Positions 6,021 through 9,618 of a stretch of 9,618 nt of DNA are shown in pieces (position 1 is the first letter of the stretch; each line of letters opens with the position of its first letter). Source of the stretch: Sulfurimonas sp. (GTDB taxonomy: Bacteria; Campylobacterota; Campylobacteria; Campylobacterales; Sulfurimonadaceae); contig NZ_JALOAA010000056.1 in NCBI RefSeq assembly GCF_023229025.1, positions 1 to 9,618 on the forward strand, in the 5' to 3' direction. The notes under the pieces were generated by a model, which made no database searches, was not told where the DNA came from, and worked only from the letters and a program-made list of their open reading frames with translations. The position numbers and the translations under genes are program-made.

Positions 6021-6743
6021 CTACTCATCATAAATATATAGTTTGTTATACCTTATAATCTTAGTTAAATCCTCACCGTACTTTTCTCCTATCTCAGAGT
6101 AACGCTCAAGTTTCTCTACTAGCAGGTAGGGGTCATCGGTCTGCATTTTAAGCTCTCTAAAGTCTCTGTAGGCTTTGGAGCGGGCAAGTGTTTTGTAGTA
6201 GTCTCTGATTGAGTCCTCTATGCTAGGATACTTCTTTAGCCAGATGACTCTTTTACCTCTCTGTTCAGATGCCGCTATTCTCGGTCCTTTTTTATTTACC
6301 GACCACATTCCATAGAGGTTGTTTGCCTCCTTAAAAAAGCGTGACTCTGCCCATGCACTCTCCATCGCTGCCTGAGCTATGGCAATACTTTTTGGATGAG
6401 GTTTAAGAGCCATAAGAAGCTCTTCGTCACTCTCTACTTTATACATCTTTTTTAACTGTAATATTTTCTTTTGATAGACTCTGTTTGTTAAATTTTCAGA
6501 GATTTCGTTGTACTGCTCTTCAAGCTCAGCGTAAACTCTATCTACGGCAGGGATTACAAGATTGCTAAACTCTCTTTTTCTATCACTAGCCGATAAGGCG
6601 CTATTTTGTGGTATCTCTTGGGATTCATGGAGCACCATTATATTTGGCTTTGTCTCTTTTTTAATAAATATGGTGTCATATAAAGAGGAGAGTATAAGTG
6701 ATGTTACATATATATAGAGCATATTGTCGGATAAAAACTTCAT
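6021..6743 (-). CDS. Bax-like glucosaminidase (peptidoglycan hydrolase)
   Basis: The 240-residue product has an N-terminal hydrophobic segment (about 8-22, a membrane anchor or uncleaved signal) and a helical linker. A GH73-type glucosaminidase domain fills about 110-235. The catalytic glutamate is probably Glu128 in AIAQAAMESAWAESRF (121-136), followed by the conserved EANNLYGMW (139-147), as in E. coli Bax and related enzymes. These enzymes cut the N-acetylglucosamine linkage of peptidoglycan, here likely at the periplasmic face of the inner membrane. The ATG overlaps the stop of the upstream radical-SAM gene by four bases (6740-6743), with GGAG 8 bases before it, so translation is coupled. 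It converges on arsB with only 3 bases between the stops. I see no terminator hairpin between them, so the two transcripts may overlap at their ends. Confidence 0.88.
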   Translation of the reverse strand: MKFLSDNMLYIYVTSLILSSLYDTIFIKKETKPNIMVLHESQEIPQNSALSASDRKREFSNLVIPAVDRVYAELEEQYNEISENLTNRVYQKKILQLKKMYKVESDEELLMALKPHPKSIAIAQAAMESAWAESRFFKEANNLYGMWSVNKKGPRIAASEQRGKRVIWLKKYPSIEDSIRDYYKTLARSKAYRDFRELKMQTDDPYLLVEKLERYSEIGEKYGEDLTKIIRYNKLYIYDE

Positions 6744-7990
6744 ATTAAAAACTCCATCTCTAGTTTTTTTGTATAGGCCCCAAGCATTGCTCTCTCAAAA
6801 TCATTGTTTGTCGAGTATTGGTAACCAAATGCCTTACTCCACATCTCATGCTCTTCCATGCAGAGATAAAAAAAGACCTCCTTGTGCCAAGGGGTAAAAC
6901 TCTCATAAGCATGTATAAACATCTCTACCTTTGTTGCAGTTGGATACGAACTTTTGCCGCTTGCATCCTCAAGGGGCATCTGGGTGATTTTACTTCTAAA
7001 ATCCCGCTCTCTTAACTGCTTGATAACCGGCTTTATAAATGTAAGCGTTCCAAAACTAACAAGCGCAACTTCGTCTGCTTTAAACTCTTTTATCAGCCGA
7101 GAGTAAACCTCTTCATACTCATTTAAATAATTATCATACTCAACAATAGGGTGAAAATGAAAGCCAACCTTTACCCCTTTGTCTGCTACTCTTCTTGCCG
7201 CGCCGATGCGTTTACTTAAAGAGGCTGTTAAATGCTCCTCATTTTCTATAATAGTCTGCGTATTTAACGACCAAGTACAGAGTATATTTTTAGGAACTTC
7301 GTTCTCTAAAAAGTATTTGATATTATCGGATTTTGTCTTAAACTCTAAAATAACGTTTGGATTTTGCCTTGCAAAAAGAAAGAGTGCATCTAAAATACCC
7401 TCTCTGTTGCCCCACATAAGAGAGTCGGAAGCTTGACCCGTCCCGATATGGTAAGTTCTATTTTTTTCAAGTTTTAGGTTTTTTAGTTTTGTGGCAAAGT
7501 CACTATCAAATGTGATGGTGTTTTGATTATAAAATGATTGTATTGAGCAGTAAGAGCAGTCAAAACCGCAACTCTCAACTGCATCAAGAGTAAGAAGGTT
7601 ACAGCACCTAGTCTTCTCTGATGCAACGGGACAAAGCCCAAGCCCGAACCCATCTTTTGCTTCGGTTTTAAAGGTGAACTTCTGTTCATCTCTCTGGTTT
7701 TTAAGCTCGAAACCGTTGTAGGAGTTTGGCTTGCTTCGCAGCTCTTCGTACGCTTTTTTCAGCCTTGAGAAAACAACTTTTTTCTGTGAATGTTCTGGAA
7801 ATATCTCTATGATGCTTTTTTCATTCCACATCTCAAGGTCTCTTGCTATGTCGATGATCTGTTTTATCTCCTGATGAGAAAATCTGTGCAGATGGGCTTT
7901 GGAGCTTATAAACTCCTGCTCACTCGGCGAGAGTTTGTAAAAAAGAGTGTTCTTTATGCTCGCTTGAAATTTATCTTCATATATATTCAT
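6740..7990 (-). CDS. Radical-SAM protein of the spore photoproduct lyase family
   Basis: From the ATG at 7990 the protein has 416 residues. A helical N-terminal region (1-110) precedes the radical-SAM core. The cluster motif Cys141-GFD-Cys145-SY-Cys148 has the CxxxCxxC spacing that binds the 4Fe-4S cluster. The following SIQSFY and the HIGTGQASDS stretch (181-190) resemble SplB, which repairs UV spore photoproduct in DNA. Family members also occur in bacteria that form no spores, where their role is unclear. Two further cysteines (129-130) lie just before the motif. The residue aligned by eye with SplB Cys141 (hydrogen donor) is Gln185, so classical lyase activity is doubtful. An upstream in-frame GTG (8032) would add 14 residues but lies before the likely -10 box and has no ribosome site. 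The Bax-like gene follows with a 4-base overlap. Confidence 0.85.
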   Translation of the reverse strand: MNIYEDKFQASIKNTLFYKLSPSEQEFISSKAHLHRFSHQEIKQIIDIARDLEMWNEKSIIEIFPEHSQKKVVFSRLKKAYEELRSKPNSYNGFELKNQRDEQKFTFKTEAKDGFGLGLCPVASEKTRCCNLLTLDAVESCGFDCSYCSIQSFYNQNTITFDSDFATKLKNLKLEKNRTYHIGTGQASDSLMWGNREGILDALFLFARQNPNVILEFKTKSDNIKYFLENEVPKNILCTWSLNTQTIIENEEHLTASLSKRIGAARRVADKGVKVGFHFHPIVEYDNYLNEYEEVYSRLIKEFKADEVALVSFGTLTFIKPVIKQLRERDFRSKITQMPLEDASGKSSYPTATKVEMFIHAYESFTPWHKEVFFYLCMEEHEMWSKAFGYQYSTNNDFERAMLGAYTKKLEMEFLI

Positions 7991-7997
7991 GAGCGGA

Positions 7998-8003
7998 ATT
8001 TTA
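7998..8003 (-). promoter_or_regulatory. -10 box of the radical-SAM/Bax operon
   Basis: The minus strand reads TGCTAAAATTCCGC, in which TAAAAT fits a -10 box of the kind common in this group. Transcription would start at about 7991-7992, only a base or two before the ATG at 7990. The message may therefore be leaderless or nearly so, which agrees with the absence of a ribosome site. No clear -35 box is visible. Confidence 0.4.
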
Positions 8004-8040
8004 GCAGAATTGATATTTTTTTGAAATAACACCGCGTTCT

Positions 8041-8063
8041 AAGGCAAATTAAAACGCCTTTTT
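8041..8063. terminator. Possible short terminator hairpin
   Basis: AAGGC (8041-8045) and GCCTT (8056-8060) form a 5-base stem with a 10-base loop. The hairpin is flanked by TTT on the right and a few A residues, and it lies between the lipoprotein gene and the radical-SAM gene. Read on the minus strand, the direction of both neighbours, the following T run is poor. It would at best be a weak terminator for the lipoprotein transcript. Confidence 0.25.
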
Positions 8064-8123
8064 ACCCGATGGTATTTGAAGACGACAAGTCATATTTAAC
8101 ATTGTTATTAAAGATTATGGTAC

Positions 8124-8468
8124 TTATTTTACACAAATAAATTTAATGTATATTTTATTTGTATTCGCCATAAAACCACCACCATTTCCATTTGAAATAA
8201 ACATAGCACCACTATTTTTATTTGATTCATCAATGATTTTATATTTACCACTGCAAGCTTCATACATTTTTTTGTAAGCATCTTCTCTTCTGGCTTCTCT
8301 TACAGAAGATGCACCACCATTAAGATAACTTACTAAGCCATATTGTTCTTCAGAATTAATTGGTGCATATTTAGATTTTTCAATGCTTCCTGGCATATGT
8401 TCAATTTTTGCAGTACAGCCACTGAATATAATTGTTAATATCGTGCTAGCTACTATAAATTTTGTCAT
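8124..8468 (-). CDS. Small lipoprotein of unknown function
   Basis: The 114-residue product starts with a lipoprotein signal: a short charged head (MTKF), a hydrophobic core (IVASTILTII) and the lipobox FSGC with the lipidated Cys18. After processing it should be anchored in the inner or outer membrane. The mature part is hydrophilic. A segment EARREDAYKKMYEACSGKYKI (58-78) may be a helix-strand unit, and it is followed by a glycine/asparagine-rich stretch (90-103). Cys72 and Cys112 could form a disulfide. I do not recognise a family with confidence; small lipoproteins with a similar 'YxxMxxxC.GxY.I' pattern occur in many proteobacteria. The ATG at 8468 has GAGGGAAG just upstream. The gene is more A/T-rich than its flanks and follows the 88-residue gene after 66 bases, in the same direction. 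Confidence 0.8.
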   Translation of the reverse strand: MTKFIVASTILTIIFSGCTAKIEHMPGSIEKSKYAPINSEEQYGLVSYLNGGASSVREARREDAYKKMYEACSGKYKIIDESNKNSGAMFISNGNGGGFMANTNKIYIKFICVK

Positions 8469-8512
8469 TTTCTTCCCTCTTATTTAATTTCAATTTAAAA
8501 AATTTGCTTTAT

Positions 8513-8523
8513 ATTGTTACAAT
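8513..8523. promoter_or_regulatory. Short perfect palindrome upstream of the lipoprotein gene
   Basis: ATTGTTACAAT is an inverted repeat with 5-base arms around one central base, 45 bases before the lipoprotein start. It could be a regulator site or chance in A/T-rich DNA. Nothing else ties it to a known factor. Confidence 0.2.
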
Positions 8524-8534
8524 CATACTATTTG

Positions 8535-8801
8535 CTATGCCTTAATTGTATTGACAGCTTGATTCTTTATCTCTTCACTTATTCTTTGTGACTCTAGAAT
8601 ATAATCTAGTGCTTCTTGTACACGATTTTCTTTAATAAGAGTTCTAGCTTTACTAATTCTAGATCTTCTTGATTTTTCTGTATATTTGCTTGGTAATATT
8701 TCTATTATATCAGCTACTTCATAACTTAAATTATTAAAGTATTGAAAATATTCAACAAATACTTTTATTCCTATTCCATTGAGTAATTTTCTTATATCCA
8801 T
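8535..8801 (-). CDS. Small helical protein, not recognised
   Basis: The 88-residue product has no signal peptide, membrane segment or cysteine. It appears almost entirely helical, with an aromatic-rich N-terminal half (KVFVEYFQYFNNLSYEVADI, 13-32), a basic patch KSRRSRISKAR (43-53) and an acidic helix EALDYILESQRISEEIKN (63-80). The basic patch could contact nucleic acid, but no fold is identifiable, and I assign no function. The ATG at 8801 has AAGGA 9 bases upstream and a perfect -10 box at 8846-8851, so it looks like a real expressed gene. It may be co-transcribed with the lipoprotein gene 66 bases downstream. Base composition is strongly A/T-rich, in contrast with the zinc-ribbon gene on its other side. 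Confidence 0.65.
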   Translation of the reverse strand: MDIRKLLNGIGIKVFVEYFQYFNNLSYEVADIIEILPSKYTEKSRRSRISKARTLIKENRVQEALDYILESQRISEEIKNQAVNTIKA

Positions 8802-8845
8802 TTAATTTTTCCTTGCTCTGTAGCATAACTATTTATTTAACGAAC

Positions 8846-8851
8846 ATTATA
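8846..8851 (-). promoter_or_regulatory. -10 box of the 88-residue gene
   Basis: The minus strand reads TTGTATATAATGTTCG with a perfect TATAAT. Transcription would start near 8839, about 38 bases before the ATG at 8801. The -35 region is not conserved. The promoter lies in the 204-base space shared with the divergent zinc-ribbon gene at 9006, which is otherwise A/T-rich and without an obvious gene. Confidence 0.5.
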
Positions 8852-9005
8852 TACAAAACAACTTCATATTTGCTAATTAAACAAGCACAAAAAATGTTTA
8901 TTTAAATGATAAAAACATGACAAAATGCAATAATATTTAGACAAATTGATTAAAAATAGTAATATTCTCAAAATTTCGATGTTTATTGAATATGAGGAGA
9001 TTGTT

Positions 9006-9350
9006 ATGATCTTAGGCAGATGCCCATATTGCGAGGATGGTTCCATTGAGGTGCGTGACAAAGAGGTTCGCGGCAAAAAGGTCAAGCTCTATGCCTGCAG
9101 CAACGCTCACTGGAAAACCGAGGATGGCGAGATGTTCGAGCTCAGAGATGATGCTTCGTGCGACTTTCGTATCTGGCAGAACTCACTTGCAAAATATGGA
9201 AAGTGGCTTACATATAAAGAGGTGCGCTCTCTTTTAGAAAATGAAACTATTGAAGTAGAGCTTCTGAGCAAAAAGTATGGCAAAAAAATCCATTACAATA
9301 AGTATATAGTCTTAAATCATGAGTATGGGGTGAGTGTTTTGTGGGATTAG
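9006..9350 (+). CDS. Four-cysteine zinc-ribbon protein, topoisomerase-C-terminal-like
   Basis: From the ATG at 9006 the protein has 114 residues. GAGGAGA at 8994-9000 with a 5-base spacer supports this start over the in-frame ATG at 8946, which has no ribosome site. Cys6-x2-Cys9 (GRCPYCEDG), Cys31 (YACSN) and Cys52 (SCDFRIW) form a probable zinc ribbon. The order of CPxC, a strand pair, YxCSN, CDFxIW and then GKWLTYKEVRSLLE (65-78) resembles the small repeats at the C-terminus of bacterial topoisomerase I/III, which bind single-stranded DNA. Here the domain stands alone, followed by a short basic tail (KKYGKKIHYNKYIVLN, 89-104). Nucleic-acid binding is therefore a reasonable inference, but the role is unknown. 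It is transcribed away from the A/T-rich pair to its left. Confidence 0.8.
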   Translation: MILGRCPYCEDGSIEVRDKEVRGKKVKLYACSNAHWKTEDGEMFELRDDASCDFRIWQNSLAKYGKWLTYKEVRSLLENETIEVELLSKKYGKKIHYNKYIVLNHEYGVSVLWD

Positions 9351-9428
9351 GCTGTGGCAAAAAAGAGTAAAAACAGATTATCTTATATAAAACATAATGC
9401 TTTAATAAATCTTTTACATTTATTCGTG

Positions 9429-9434
9429 TATAAT
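9429..9434 (+). promoter_or_regulatory. Possible -10 box in the right-hand intergenic region
   Basis: TATAAT preceded by TTCGTG lies 79 bases after the zinc-ribbon gene and points towards the right edge. No -35 box pairs with it at 16-18 bases. The stretch 9351-9501 otherwise shows no gene, RNA or clear terminator. A TTGACA at 9454-9459 has no -10 box at a workable distance. Confidence 0.25.
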
Positions 9435-9501
9435 CCACATCCACTTTGCTGTTTTGACAATAAGCTAGAGTATTTTTACCTATATAGTGATATGTAGATA
9501 A

Positions 9502-9618
9502 AAGTATTGGCATGCAAACAGAGATGCTTGCCTAAATGCAGTAAAGATTGGCGTAAAGGCAAATAGTGAAGCTTATAAGAGGCTTGCTCCTCTCGCCGTT
9601 GGCGTAGCTTTTGGTAAG
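9502..9618 (+). CDS. Open frame without start, running off the right edge
   Basis: After a TAA at 9499-9501 this frame stays open for 39 codons to the window end. The second half reads like real protein (AVKIGVKANSEAYKRLAPLA, then VGVAFGK). There is no ATG, GTG or TTG in the frame. A nearby ATG at 9512 lies in another frame and meets a stop at 9533-9535, so a single-base shift there could join it to the open frame. It is either a gene that has lost its start, a frameshifted gene, or chance. The minus strand is also open in places here. I do not recognise the product. Confidence 0.3.

Noticed and set aside
7179..7436. 85-codon plus-strand frame inside the radical-SAM gene
   Set aside because: It is antisense to well-conserved radical-SAM sequence and has no ribosome site.
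7483..7689. 68-codon minus-strand frame within the radical-SAM gene in a shifted frame
   Set aside because: It is an out-of-frame shadow of the cluster-binding region, and the gene itself shows no frameshift.
8069..8140. 23-residue plus-strand peptide between the lipoprotein and radical-SAM genes
   Set aside because: It has no ribosome site, overlaps the end of the lipoprotein gene on the other strand, and its length is within chance for A/T-rich DNA.
9454..9488. TTGACA followed by TATAGT as a promoter
   Set aside because: The spacing is 23 bases, too long for a sigma-70 promoter.
9247..9513. 88-codon minus-strand frame after and over the zinc-ribbon gene
   Set aside because: It overlaps the end of the zinc-ribbon gene antisense, has an odd composition (many His, Tyr and Cys) and no recognisable start signal.

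Overview
The window looks like a chromosomal segment of a Campylobacterota (epsilonproteobacterial) species, most likely a Sulfurimonas-like sulfur oxidiser. This is inferred from the low GC content, the A/T-rich promoters with good -10 but poor -35 boxes, tight gene packing, and the type of proteins present. I could not run a database search, so the genus is an educated guess.

Left edge (1-582): a protein-coding tail that enters from outside the window runs into a decayed 3' fragment of an IS256-family transposase. The fragment carries a one-base frameshift and is followed by what looks like the right terminal inverted repeat of the element. Region 583-1697 (minus strand) holds a two-gene unit: a small PchB/AroQ-type chorismate mutase, and a secreted tandem-rhodanese protein that contains no cysteine at all. 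Next (1793-2641, minus) comes a CvfB-like S1-domain RNA-binding protein with a TTG start and its own promoter.

The centre (2709-6017) is an arsenic resistance locus with two divergent arms. The minus arm is arsR, arsC (thioredoxin-coupled type), a PF03773-type permease with a Cys-Ser-Cys motif, and a tiny CxxC thioredoxin-fold protein. All are overlapping or nearly so. The plus arm is arsB, the arsenite efflux pump. Between them sits an inverted repeat (ATCAA-N6-TTGAT) whose two arms each form part of a -35 box, one for each direction. A single ArsR dimer could therefore silence both arms. In the expected scheme ArsC reduces arsenate to arsenite, ArsB exports it, ArsR senses it, and the permease/thiol-protein pair probably handles a related thiol-reactive or organic arsenical.

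Region 6021-7990 (minus) is a translationally coupled pair: a radical-SAM protein of the spore-photoproduct-lyase family and a Bax-like glucosaminidase (peptidoglycan hydrolase). Region 8124-8801 (minus) holds two small, notably A/T-rich genes, a lipoprotein and an unidentified helical protein. At 9006-9350 (plus) a 114-residue zinc-ribbon protein resembles the C-terminal repeats of topoisomerase I. The last 268 bases contain no complete gene. An open frame without a start codon runs off the right edge.

The most interesting points are the permease/CxxC pair inside the ars operon, the symmetric ars operator-promoter, the cysteine-free rhodanese, and the lyase-like radical-SAM protein that seems to lack the usual hydrogen-donor cysteine.
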